Below the pieces are notes generated by a model, which saw only the letters and a program-made list of their open reading frames with translations, was not told the DNA's origin and made no database searches. Shown one piece after another: positions 45,395 to 54,953 of a stretch of 64,000 nt of DNA. The number at the start of each line of letters is the position of its first letter. Within the stretch, counting starts at the first letter, position 1. The stretch covers positions 372,001-436,000 of the forward strand of contig OZ037923.1 of NCBI GenBank assembly GCA_964035575.1, given 5' to 3'. The position numbers and the translations under genes were made by a program. The DNA comes from Rhynchopus sp. YZ270_cl-10. Lineage: Eukaryota > Euglenozoa > Diplonemea > Diplonemida > Diplonemidae.

Positions 45395-46480
45395 CTAGAC
45401 ACATACCCACCCCAAAAATGTTCGGAGGATCCAATGAAACCATTTTTTTACACTTTGGTGGGCTCAGAAATACCAAAAATGGGGAAAATTAGTGAAAAAT
45501 GGACTTTTCCCCCAAAATGGGCAAAAGTGGTTTTTTAGCAAAAAAATTGATTTTTTTGGATCACCAGAGGTCTATTTTGGTGACTCTCTGGTGCAAATCG
45601 GGTCCCAGGGGTCCTGTGGACCTGATTTCAACGACCAACAGACTTCTAGACCACTTACAAATGATTTTTTTTGAATTTTGGAGTCAAAAAAAGTGCCTGT
45701 CCAGTGCTTGTCCGGTGCCTGTCCTCTCCGTGACTTTGCCCATGACCATCACATAAAGTAGGGTATTGTACAAATTTGGGTACATACCCCCCCAAAAAAT
45801 GGTCCGCGGACCCAACGGAACCGGTTTTTTACCCTTTGGAGGACTTAGAAGCACCAGAAATGGGGAAAAGGAGTGAAAATTTGCCCTCCCCCCCAGAGAG
45901 GGGGGTAGGGGCGGTTGTGGGCTAAAAAATGCCAAATTAGGGCTGCCAGAGGCCTCTTGGGGCCACTCTCCTGTGGAAATCGTACTCCTGGGGGTCCTGT
46001 GGGCCTGGTTTCGACGAGCTGCACCCTTTTGGGCCCCTCGAACCGATCTTGGTTTGAAATATTGAGTCGAATATGACCCGCTGAGCCCGTCTGTATGCGT
46101 GTAAAACACCCCCCTCCCCCCTCCCCCCTCACTGCCCAACTTCTCCTCCTCTGTCAAGCGTAACAAATATAAAACGACCTCCCCCTTACAAAAAGCGTCT
46201 GGGAATGCTGCCGAGTTCGTGAGGAGGTTCGTGGATGGGGAGCGGATCAAGGGCGTATGCATGGCGTGTTCTGATGAAGTGATTCAGTTGCGCAGCAACA
46301 TGTACGGCTGTGGGGGGAGGCAGAAAATGCCAAATTAGGGACGCCAGAGGCCTCTTGGGGTCACTCTCCGGTGTAAATCGTACTCCTGGGGGTCCTGTGG
46401 GCCTGATTTCGACGAGCTGCACCCTTTTGGACCCTTCGAACCGATCTTGGTTTGAATTATTTAGTCAAATATGTCAAATT
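45395..46480. repeat. Three diverged copies of repeat Y
   Basis: Units at about 45395-45700, 45770-46090 and 46310-46480. Shared blocks: ACATACCC.CCCAAAAA.TG, GGATCCAA/GGACCCAACGGAACC, ACCA.AAATGGGGAAAA, CAGAGG.CT..TT.GG.GACTC and GGGGTCCTGTGG.CCTG.TT. The second and third copies are about 85% alike, the first much more diverged. The minus strand of copies two and three can be read as VETRPTGPPGVRFPQESGPK, but the reading is not open beyond about 60 codons. Confidence 0.6.
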
Positions 46481-46681
46481 CCTCCAATCATAGGCTGTAT
46501 ACAGTACAAAAACATGAAAACACCAATAACAACGCATTTTTTTTCGTTTTTTCACGTTTTTTGTCGCAAAACCCCCCAAAAACCCCCGGAAACCCATTTT
46601 TGGGGTGGCACAGGGTGTGGGTCACCACTGAAATGGCCCACCGGCGAAAAAATAATAAAAATTACATAAAAACGTTAGCCA

Positions 46682-46910
46682 CACGACGGTGATGTAACGG
46701 GTGTTACAAGTGGAGTTACAAGTGAGTTACATGTAACTTTTGTTACATGTAACTCACTTGTAACCCACTTGTAACCCACCAGTTACAACCTGATTTTGCC
46801 TGTAATTCATGTATCCCACTTGTAACTCACTTGTAACTCACTTGTAACGGTTTTTCACTTGTAACGTTACAAGTAACTTCACTTGTAATGTACTGTACAT
46901 CACCGTCGTG
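46682..46910. mobile_element. 229-bp MITE with CACGACGGTGATGTA ends
   Basis: Perfect 15-bp inverted ends CACGACGGTGATGTA. The interior consists of ACTTGTAACTC-type units in both orientations around TTACATGTAA. Confidence 0.8.
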
Positions 46911-46937
46911 CAATGCGACCCTCTACCCCCCCCCCCC

Positions 46938-47799
46938 CCTAGGCATACTGTGCAGGCGAGCCGTTTTTAGGCGAGTTTTTCGTTTTCCTGATTTTCAGGA
47001 AAAACTCGCCAAAAACTCGCCCTACTCGCCCATTACTCGCCTATTACTCGCCAAAACTCGCCAAAAACTCGCCAAAAACTCGCCAAAACTCGCCTAAACT
47101 CGCCAAAAACTCGCCTAAACTCGCCTAAACTCGCCCACATTTGGGTGCAAATCCTGGTGCACATACGCACCTTGGGGGTGAAAATGTGCACCAGGATGTG
47201 AAAATGGAGGGCGGGGGTGACTGATGACAACATGCCACTCGAAAACACACAAAAAAATTGAAATTGTGTCACTTGTACGTCTAAAGGCAACCATGTCACG
47301 GCAGTGGCTGACAGGCATGTATGTAAACATTTGCTCCAGGGGAAGATCCAAGCGTGCCATAGATCCCGGGGGACAAGACGTGCTACAATCCGGAGGATGA
47401 CGAAGACATGAGCCGGGGCTACACTCGCTATACAACAATGTCCTCGCCATGCCGGTAAATGGCAACCCTGCAGGCCACCCCTTGGCGGTATTCCACCACG
47501 ACTACATCGCACCCATCTGTGCAAACTTCATGGATCCGCAGAAGCTACAGCTGGACTGGTGGTACTGGTTGTGGAAGCCTACAAAGCAAACTGTAGAGGT
47601 CTTGTTCAAGTGGAACGAAAAAATTTTTCTCTTCAAAACTCAAATTTCCCTCATATTTTCGTGTGTACACTTTTCCCAAGGTAAAATCCCTACCAAAAAA
47701 AAAACTCGCCAAAACTCGCCCCCCAAAAATGGGCGAGTTTTAGGCGAGTTTTTGGCGAGTAGGCGAGTTTTTTTTACTCGCCCGCACAGTATGCCTAGG
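46938..47799. mobile_element. TIR element of the CCTAGGCATA family, copy 2, with captured sequence
   Basis: 862 bp. Ends CCTAGGCATACTGTGCAGGC and complement, subterminal blocks of ACTCGCCAAA repeats. The non-repetitive middle (about 47140-47690) has ordinary composition and short coding-like stretches on the plus strand (DKTCYNPEDDEDMSRGYTRY; GHPLAVFHHDYIAPICANFM, QLDWWYWLWKPTKQTVEVLF) in two frames. It may be a captured piece of a gene that I cannot name. Confidence 0.75.
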
Positions 47800-49078
47800 G
47801 GGGGTCACAAGGGGAGAACAGTGCACTTTTTCAGGATTTTTTAATTCTACGCGTAGCGCAGTGTCCGACCCCACAAGTCACTACCCAAGACCCCCCGGAA
47901 AACGTCCTGGAGGCCCGAAAATACCAAAAATAGTGACCAGAAGTGACCAGAAAATGAAAATTCCGAAAAAAAAAGGGGTCGTGGGACAGGGTTTGTACCT
48001 TGCCTATTCCTATTTTTAGCACATAAACGAGATATGGCCATGGCAACAGTACATGACTCATATTCTAGGAAGTAAATGACACATCTCGACTAATATCATC
48101 TAATTGCGTTTGAATACAGCCAAAAGAAGACAAGACGGTCACCTGGCATCTGTATTTTGTGGGTCGTAGTGACCAATGTATACACGCGCTTAGGTACCCA
48201 CACCATTAATAGGCCAGGGAGTGATCAATTTAGGGAGGAAAATTAGTCAGGTGTAAATTATCGAGCAGATCTGCCGTCACTGCCTCACCCGGTCCCTCAG
48301 GGTATCTTCCCTTTTAAAAGAAACACCTCGTATGACTTTCCAGATATTGCAATGTCCAATTCCTCCCTTGGTTTTGCAGTTCAGTCTGCAATAGCCCTGT
48401 ACTAGCCACGTATATGGATATCCAGTCGTAGACTCGACTAAAGCACCGCCCCGCATCGGTCTCGTCTTCTTTATCTTCTTCAGACCCCACACTCAGATTA
48501 CTGTGGGAGGAAAGAGACATCCCTCGTGGATACGACCAGGCTCGCCACAATATACAGCGGCAAGAGTGGGGTGTCCTCAAAGCTCACAAGGGCAAGGAAC
48601 GCCGTATTGGGAACTTACGCACACTGCTCCAATGTGGCAATACTGCTTGACGACAAGCCGTACGCAATGACCGGCAGAGAGGAGTACGTGTGGGAGGCTC
48701 AATACACCACACACGTCACTTCCCTCCCCTTTTCGCGCGTTTTCCTAAACCCAATCTCCCCAGGGCTTGCAGAATCGCCTCTGAGGACACCTTCAGCAGG
48801 CCCATTCCACAGTGTATACGGCGCTTTGCCTTTACTGCCATTCCACTGCGTCTACACAAGGATTTTAGAGCGGACTTGGCGTAGAACCGCCTATACAGTG
48901 CCCCCGGCACTTTTCTCGTTTGGTCCCAGCCAAAATGGCTGGAGTCGTATCCCCTACCCCCCCCCCCCCCCCTTTAAAAATCTACATAATTATTACCCCA
49001 CACTATACTATTTTTTTCTACAATTTCAAAAATATCCCCCAACCCATCCCCTTCTCACCCCTATCTCCCTCTCTTCAA
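47800..49078. other. Spacer with coding-like remnants
   Basis: Parts at 48280-48600 have overlapping ORFs on both strands that I cannot assign. At 48716-48925 the minus strand reads a histone-H4-like stretch (separate entry). A C/G run at 48955-48975 and pyrimidine-rich text lead to the end of the next gene. Confidence 0.35.
48716..48925 (-). pseudogene. Possible histone-H4-like fold remnant
   Basis: The minus frame reads TRKVPGALYRRFYAKSALKS, LCRRSGMAVKAKRRI, GLLKVSSEAILQALGRLG and a basic end KRAKRGGK. Against H4 (RKV, ITKPAIRRLARRGGVKRI, GVLKVFLENVIRDA) the order, the RR-G pair and the G-LKV..E.I motif line up. Identity is low, there is no ATG at the right place, and the piece stands alone. 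It could be a very diverged histone fold or coincidence. Confidence 0.25.
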
Positions 49079-50149
49079 TCAATACCGTCTAAGGGAGTCT
49101 GATACGCGAGCTGTTGTGGGGCGTCCTGCGATTTTTAGATCGTTCATAGCGCGCGCTAGACTCCCTGCACCGTGCCCAGCCTCTTGCGGCGCGACTGCAA
49201 GCCTCTCGCCACTGTTCACTGTGTGGTAGGAGAGCACAGCAGGTCTACCGAGACTGTCCACTAGGTGCAACGGCTGCCCAGGGGGCACACCGAGACAACG
49301 CCGCACCGAGGCATCCAACTGCGCAGGGTCGTCCGAAGGCCGCACCACCAATTTAATCCGCCCTTCATCGAGCAGCACCTCCTTCACCCCCTCGCCCTGC
49401 GGCGCGACCTGCTGAGGCACCATTTGCTGCTGTTGTATGGGCCCCCTCAACAATACCTCCTGATCCGCTACCTCCGCCTCCTCAGGCTTATACGTTATTG
49501 ACCTCGACCGTCTGGTGGCTACGTGCTCGTATACCTGCCTTTTCGGGGGAAGCACATTATGTGTTTTCATATATTGCCCATCCACACTGGGTTTGGTATT
49601 CTTCCATCCATAGGCATGAAACGGACGTGTAAAGGAGGAGTCTGCCGCGCTTCGCCCCTCACTACGGGAGCGGGAGGAGCGCTTCCCCTTTGGGGTGGGT
49701 CTCCTTCTTGCAGGGGCTAGCACCTCAGAGTGGATGCTGCTCAGGTCCTGTGGGGGTCTGAGGGAGGATGCGGTGGGGTGGCTGCTCGGGTCGGGGTTGG
49801 CGTAGTACGTTTGCGGTTGAGGCTGTGCGATGATGGGTTGTGGCGGTGGTGGGGCGGCTTCCTGAGGAGGAGGAGGAGGAGGAGGAGGGGTGGTCGCAAG
49901 ATGGTGTGTCAGTGGAGGCTGTGTGTCCTGCTGCCGTGCGGAGGAGGACACAGCATACGCAGAAGGGTCATAAAACCGTCGCATCTTCCGCTGCTGCTCC
50001 TTCTTCTGCTTGATCAGGAGGTGGTTCGGCTCGAACCCAGGGTAGAAGTATTGGCAGTCTGTCTCGGTCGCCCATCTCGGGTCCGCCACGTCCACGTTGC
50101 TCGCCGCGATGGCGCTGGAATAATCATCTGGGCAGTACGGGGCTGCCAT
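49079..50149 (-). CDS. Pro/Gln-rich protein with a small C-terminal globular domain
   Basis: 356 aa, one exon. N-terminal part MAAPYCPDDYSSA..DPRWATETDCQYFYPGFEPN, then a basic helix (LIKQKKEQQRKMRRFYDPSA), then about 90 residues of polyproline/Gln (PPPPPPPPQEAAPPPPQP), an Arg/Ser segment (KGKRSSRSRSEGRS) and, at residues about 255-330, a compact region (RIKLVVRPSDDPAQLDASVR, LHLVDSLGRPAVLSYHTV, GERLAVAPQ) that recalls ubiquitin-like or doublecortin-type folds by its strand pattern. I do not recognise the family. TTTTTATCATCTTCCAG ends 25 nt before the ATG, a likely trans- or 5'-UTR acceptor. H copy 50572-50613 lies 420 nt upstream. Cytoskeletal role possible, unproven. Confidence 0.72.
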   Translation of the reverse strand: MAAPYCPDDYSSAIAASNVDVADPRWATETDCQYFYPGFEPNHLLIKQKKEQQRKMRRFYDPSAYAVSSSARQQDTQPPLTHHLATTPPPPPPPPQEAAPPPPQPIIAQPQPQTYYANPDPSSHPTASSLRPPQDLSSIHSEVLAPARRRPTPKGKRSSRSRSEGRSAADSSFTRPFHAYGWKNTKPSVDGQYMKTHNVLPPKRQVYEHVATRRSRSITYKPEEAEVADQEVLLRGPIQQQQMVPQQVAPQGEGVKEVLLDEGRIKLVVRPSDDPAQLDASVRRCLGVPPGQPLHLVDSLGRPAVLSYHTVNSGERLAVAPQEAGHGAGSLARAMNDLKIAGRPTTARVSDSLRRY

Positions 50150-50571
50150 ACTGTGATTTCCCTTTTTTCCCTGGAAGATGATAAAAAGCGTTGAGGGTTT
50201 GAGTAATTCATGAGGGGGGAGCGGGGGACACAGCTGAGAATAAGACTCGGGGACCCGGGACCCGAGTCCTCAGCCGGACTGGGACCGGGATCGTGATCAG
50301 GACCGGGGACCCGAATATTCTCAGCTGTGGCGGGGGGAGGAGGGGTAAAAGCAGGTCTTAACGACGGGTTGCGGGGAAGGGAAAACCTCCAAGGAAATTC
50401 TTTTGTTGCTGAGGTTCTGCAGTGTGCTTCATACAAAAAAGCGCACCCGAGGGAGGGTTGCACTGCTGACACACAAATTGCTAGTGTGACGCCGCTACTA
50501 TAAGAGCATTGCAAAGCAATGCAACTCACGGTTTGAGGAATAGATTTGTCGACACAATAATGAAGGAGAGC

Positions 50572-50613
50572 GTTTGTAAGATGAACCTAAGCCTCTCAGT
50601 GTGCTTGGTCACC
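50572..50613 (-). other. Element H copy 10
   Basis: Minus strand TAGGTGACCAAGCACACTGA, GAGGCTTAGGTTCATCTTAC: inner CAAGC/GCTTAG, outer AGGTGA/TTCATCT. Followed by AAACGCTCTCC and later ATTCCTCAAACCGTGAG. Confidence 0.65.
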
Positions 50614-50756
50614 TAATGGAAAGGGAAGTGGGAAGAAACTAAAATAAGAGCTTTTTTAAAAAATCTGACTGACTCCACACAAAAAGATAGGGTCCTGTGT
50701 GGGGTGACTTCTGATGCTAAGATAGAGGCGCAAAGGATAGATGGGATGGGGGGTAA

Positions 50757-50844
50757 ATGGTGGCAGTATGACACACACATATTGTTATGTATTTTGATGT
50801 ATTTTGCGTATTCCAATGGGCTCCCATCTCAATACTGCCACCAT
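50757..50844. mobile_element. Palindromic MITE, copy 3 (internally deleted)
   Basis: 88 bp with the ends of 3218-3383 (ATGGTGGCAGTAT / CTGCCACCAT) but most of the left arm missing. It ends 43 bp before the SSU rRNA fragment. Confidence 0.8.
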
Positions 50845-50886
50845 AAGGGGTACAATGCAATCCCCTATCGATTAGAGGTGACAAGA

Positions 50887-50982
50887 AACCTGGTTGATCC
50901 TGCCAGTAGTCATATGCTTTCAAGGATTAAGCCATGCAAGTCTCAGAGTAAATGGATTAACAGTGGATCTGCAGAACGGCTG
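50887..50982 (+). rRNA. SSU (18S) rRNA 5'-end fragment
   Basis: AACCTGGTTGATCCTGCCAG, TAGTCATATGCTTTCAAGGA, TTAAGCCATGCAAGTCTCAG is the universal 5' end of eukaryotic SSU rRNA, followed by a recognisable ACAGTGGATCTGCAGAACGGC (normally ..GTGAAACTGC.GAA.GGC). Two bases of the usual CTTGTTTC/CTTGTCTC are missing. After about 96 nt the match ends in an A run. The fragment is on the opposite strand from the protein genes. Confidence 0.9.
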
Positions 50983-51033
50983 CAAAAAAAAATCGAAATG
51001 TGTATCGTGCATTATTCAGACATTCTTTGGACA

Positions 51034-51080
51034 TAGTAAATGGGATCAACAGTGGATGATGCAGAATGACTTAAATACCT
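51034..51080 (+). rRNA. Second, diverged SSU rRNA piece
   Basis: AGTAAATGGGATCAACAGTG, GATGATGCAGAATGACTTAA repeats the end of the fragment above (AGTAAATGGATTAACAGTGG..) and continues a few bases further (ACTTAAATAC, compare GGCTCATTAAATCAG). This suggests a partial tandem duplication of the rRNA fragment. Confidence 0.55.
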
Positions 51081-51227
51081 GCTCTCATTCCACACCGCGA
51101 ATATGAAAATGAATAACATTGTGCTAACAACCAAGCCCTACCCCAGCTGTGCATGATATCAAAAAGGGCGTTCAACGATACATCCCATCTTTTTTCCTAC
51201 AAATAAAAGGCAGAGTTGAAATACAAC

Positions 51228-51298
51228 AGCCCTCTCGTGAACAGTGTACCTTTGGTATGACCGGCTGTACCGGGGGTGGACACCCCAACCATGCAGTC
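51228..51298 (-). other. Element Q copy 3
   Basis: Minus strand GGTACAGCCGGTCATACC, GTACACTGTTCACGAGAGGG, then TTTCAACTCTGCC and TTTTATTTGTAG (51197). The left part (GGATTATAGTGGACTGCATG) matches copy 52300-52375. Confidence 0.7.
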
Positions 51299-51490
51299 CA
51301 CTATAATCCATTTTTCGTTACATCTGAACTAATAATGATCCACACAATGTCATCTCTAGACACCTTCCTTCAATGATGGACATCCTCTCCCCTGTTCACA
51401 TCAGATCTTAGAGAATACGCTTTTTGCTCTCATCCAACCTTGAATGTGCGTCTGCATAAGTAGTGGGTGTTGTCGAATTTTCCTTTTTGT

Positions 51491-51540
51491 GAAAACTTTG
51501 TTGTATTAGTGTAGACACCCGAGGATGAACTCCACTATAC
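51491..51540. repeat. TAGTG-hairpin element, copy D
   Basis: GTATTAGTGTAGACACCCGA, GGATGAACTCCACTATA. On the minus strand it begins at AAAAAG|GTATGTATAG, a perfect donor consensus. Confidence 0.75.
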
Positions 51541-51941
51541 ATACCTTTTTGTGTTTTCGTGTGTGGTTTACTGGAAAAAGCAGCATCAGCCGCAAAGGAA
51601 TGAACACACAAAAAACACACAGCGCACAATAGTGTCTCAAAGGTTTTACACGATGCTACCCTTTTGGAAACCGACCCTTTTGTGCTCCAGGTAAGTGGAC
51701 TAATACACATTAATGTCATGAAGAAAAGGTTGGTAATACGAAGAAAGACACCCTCTCGCACAGCACGGTGGTGACGTACCTCGAGCGCATCGACGGAGGT
51801 CGAGCAACCCTCCTTCGCTCCCTCTCTCTCTGAGGTGTTGCCTGCAGAAAGGCTTCAAAACGACAAACCCTGCTGCGGCATTTGAAAGATCTCGCCATGG
51901 TTCATGTCGTGGTCTTCCAGAAAAATATGGAAGGAGCCGTT

Positions 51942-52965
51942 TTATGCAAAGGGCTTGGTTTGCCCCATTTGATGTGCGGACGACGTCGGCATGAAGTTTT
52001 TCATGTGTCTGCGCGATCGGCTCATGACTTGAAGCTGGTGGTTGCGCTTGAGGATGTCTTTGTCTCCGAGGAGTACCGGGCCGGCCTCGAAGGGCTTTGC
52101 ACGCAAGGACTCAGGCACGTTTGCGACACGGCGCCTGCCCTCAGAGCCTGCAACCTTAGAGTCATAGCGCATGACGTTTGTGCTGTGGATGGTTGAGTTC
52201 TCGTTCTTGTTCATGATGGTGTGCGACTGCCCCTCCTTTACGTAGTCCGTAGGGTACTGCATCTGAAAAAGGTTGAAAGTTGAAGAAAGTTGACTTTGAA
52301 AAAACAGTGAACAGTGTATTGGTATGACCGGCTGTACCGTGGGGGTGGGACCCCCCTGCATTTCCTACAATCCATTTCATTTCATCAAAAAGTCATACCT
52401 GAAGCACCCCAGCGTCTCCCTCCCCTGACTCGATGTCCTCCATCCAGTCTACTGTGTCGAGTCTGCCTTTGTCGAGCAACGCCTCCCTGAAAGAACGTGG
52501 TACTGGCCGTCCACGCGGCTTTGCCTCGCGTGCAGTCATCGGAGTAGGGGCATCCCTGAGCGGCGAGTAGCGCTTGCCTTTTCCGGAGCGTGACCAGTTC
52601 ACGTCTGCGGGGGTCCATTCGTTGACAGCTGTGGGGGGTGTGTAGCCTCGTAGACGGGCTAGGCGCTGCTCCGCCTCTGGTATCTTCAGCTTGCGGATGG
52701 CAGCTGCCTCCTCCTTGGTCTGCTTGCGGGGTCTCTGCCCCTCACCCCCGCGCACCAATGTACGTACCTCCTGCCCAAAGGCCTGCCCCATGATTTGGTA
52801 CTGCGGCTGGCCCTCCTGTTTCCGTGCCATTTCCTCATAGGTTAGAGACCCCGTCGCACGTCCCTGTCCCTGTGCCTTGACGCGTCCCCCGTGTGGGTCC
52901 TTCGAGTCGTAGTAGCCCAAGTCCTTTATCATCTGATGTGGATGGGTGGTCCTCCGTTTACTCAT
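51942..52965 (-). CDS. Two-exon basic protein of unknown function
   Basis: Exons 52399-52965 and 51942-52262 (295 aa) joined in phase 0: ..SGEGDAGVLQ|MQYPTDYVKEGQ... Without the second exon the ORF ends two codons after the donor GTATGA. Features: MSKRRTTHPHQMIKDLGYYD, a helical EEAAAIRKLKIPEAEQRLAR segment, Arg/Pro-rich YSPLRDAPTPMTAREAKPRG, and in exon 2 repeated short blocks (NKNENSTIHSTNVMRYD, KRNHQLQVMSRSRRHMKNF). No membrane segment or enzyme motif. It reads like a cytoskeleton- or flagellum-associated protein, but that is only an impression. Acceptor TTTGCAG lies 12 nt before the ATG. The 136-nt intron holds a Q element. Confidence 0.82.
52300..52375 (-). other. Element Q copy 4, inside a confirmed intron
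   Basis: Minus strand GGATTGTAGGAAATGCAGGG, CGGTACAGCCGGTCATACCA, ATACACTGTTCACTG. Here the CACGAGAGG box is missing. Downstream AACTTTCAACCTTTTTCAG is the acceptor at 52263, confirmed because the two exons join in frame. Confidence 0.8.
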
Positions 52966-53420
52966 AGTCCACGACGCCTGCAAAGTGCGTTGTGTGCATT
53001 TTAGCATTGTGTGTCTGTAAGAGGGTTAGTACTGTAAGAGATCAGGATCCAACGAAGAGTGACAAAATTTTGATTGCCAGAGATCGCAGGGAAAATAGGT
53101 CTGTTTTGCATTATTTTCTATCGTTTTTTTTTTTTTTTTTTGTTTTTTTTTGGTGTGCAGCCCTTGTTTTGTCTAAATTCATATTTTGAAAAAAGCAGAA
53201 TTGTGCAATCGATTGGGCAGGAGGGAGGGAGAGGGGAGTGCTGAAGGCCCGGGCAAAACATTCACCTTTTTCCCCTACAGCACAACTAAAGCTGTACAAA
53301 CGAACGACTGACGGTGCATCAAGTTAAGTGCAAAACGCTTTCACGAGGCACCGCCCCGACAACTACACCTGCTTCACAAGAACTGCAAACGCCTCATCGT
53401 TTCATCGGCAGGACGCAGGC

Positions 53421-53500
53421 ATTTGTGTTTTGCGCGTAAAGTGTAAGAAATATTCTGTGTCGACATTTTTATTACAACACGCTCCCACTGACTACCTTGG
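53421..53500. repeat. Dispersed repeat T, copy 2
   Basis: Partner of 13184-13269, about 75-80% alike (GCGCGTAAAGTGTAAGAAAT, ATTCTGTG, ACACGCTCCCACTGACTACC). Confidence 0.65.
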
Positions 53501-53533
53501 CAAGAGGACACCTCTTTGGGGCCAAAAATAGTG

Positions 53534-53697
53534 AATACCATACAATGCAACGAGGCTGAAAACGCCTGAAAAAAAAGCAGGTATGGAAAATCTATTCTGA
53601 GGCGCGACTTGAGGCGTGCTAATCTGATGATCACCTCAACCATGCCTGAGCCGGCCTTAGCAAGGCCGATTCGGCCTCGTTGCATTGTATGGAACAA
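53534..53697. mobile_element. 164-bp inverted-repeat element
   Basis: CCATACAATGCAACGAGGC at the left and its exact complement at the right. The interior has CTGAAAACGCCTGAAA and a GGCCGATTCGGCC palindrome near the right end. Flanks read AAT/AAC; a target duplication is not clear. Confidence 0.65.
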
Positions 53698-53699
53698 CG

Positions 53700-54884
53700 T
53701 TCCGCTCATCAATGCTTTTTACAACAACAACAAAGCATTTCAACATATGCATTCAATAAATTAGCATAGGAAAAAAAAAAGGCTGACAAAAGAAAACATG
53801 AATTTGTACAAAAAAATATAGGATAGGGCTCGCACACAGCTTCTAGGGTAACCCACAGGGCAACCCGCCAAAAGAACAGCAGGCTGTTTCTCCTTTGTGG
53901 TTTACCTTTGGGGCATGTCTGTAGTCCACTTCCATTCTAACACCAATCTATGTAGGTGCAGTGTGTGGTGCTGGCTGGTATGCACACACCAACAGCACAC
54001 TGCGTTTTTTTGACACAAAAAAAAAATAAACACTACAGGAAAATCGAGGGAGGACACTGTGAAATCGCTCCCCCATTCTGGCTTTATGTCTTCCGTATGG
54101 AAAATCATCGAATGCGCTTACCAAAAAAGAGTGAAGTTGATAGTGCAAAACGCCTCTGGGACGCAGGCACTGACACTCCGCGGGTTATCGAAAAACCTAC
54201 CGAAAAAAAAGAAAAAATTGAAAAAAATATATTGAATACGCCGTTTGTGCATCCACATCTTCTTTTAAGTGAAGTTGATAGCGCAAACGCCTCTGGGACG
54301 CAGACACTGACACACACCGAAGGTGATAGAACCCCCGGAATGTTTCAACATCCACCGACGCATATTATAGACTAAGGGGAGTGGAGTAGGGAAGGTAGAA
54401 GGGGGAAGGGGTGACGTAATTGACTGCAAGACTGAAAAAAAAATTGACTAAAAAAAGAAGAATTTTGAAAAAAGGGGTACCGTTGTTGAGTAGCATTATA
54501 TTGCCCCTTCTCTCTTCTATTGGGAAATACCAAAAAAAATAATGGTGTCCCTTCAGGGCAGGGCTAATGCATGATTCACTCCACACCGGTAATGCACCCC
54601 TGATGGGTGCAATGCATCTATTTGAATGACAAAAACGTTATTTGTGTCGCTTTGTCGTTAAGTTTTCGTGTTGCATTTGAAGCATCTACACATAAAAAAA
54701 AGAACTGGAGGGAGACTTATCCACTTCATCGCGACAAGATAAACTTTACCGGAAAAGGTGGGCATAAGGGTTCCATCACACCCAACGTTGTCTCGCATTA
54801 AGAATACCATAAGGTTTTACCCTCTACTGGCACGCTTGTGGAAACACGCTAGGTTTGAAGATCGGGGTGGCTTTTTGTTTTTTT
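53700..54884. other. Spacer with a short tandem duplication
   Basis: 54131-54180 and 54270-54318 are copies (GTGAAGTTGATAGTGCAAAA, CGCCTCTGGGACGCAGGCAC, TGACAC). At 53957-54003 an imperfect hairpin (GCAGTGTGTGGTG..CAGCACACTGC) is visible. No gene supported; the plus-strand ORF over the duplication looks accidental. Confidence 0.4.
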
Positions 54885-54936
54885 GAAAACTTGGTTGTAT
54901 TAGTGTAGACACCTGAGGATGAACTCCACTCTCTAT
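54885..54936. repeat. TAGTG-hairpin element, copy E (in a 3' UTR)
   Basis: GAAAACTTGGTTGTATTAGT, GTAGACACCTGAGGATGAAC. Its minus-strand start is only about 20 nt after the stop codon of the zinc-finger gene, so it is probably transcribed as 3' UTR. Confidence 0.75.
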
Positions 54937-54953
54937 ATTTTTTTTGTTCGGAT

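Noticed and set aside
45820-46130. Protein-coding reading of repeat Y (VQLVETRPTGPPGVRF..)
   Set aside because: Frames are open for only about 60 codons, are not shared by the first copy, and have no start or splice context.
54131-54320. tRNA-like text in the tandem duplication (GTTGATAGTGCAAA..)
   Set aside because: The anticodon stem does not close to a 5-bp stem and 7-nt loop, and no T-arm or acceptor stem follows.
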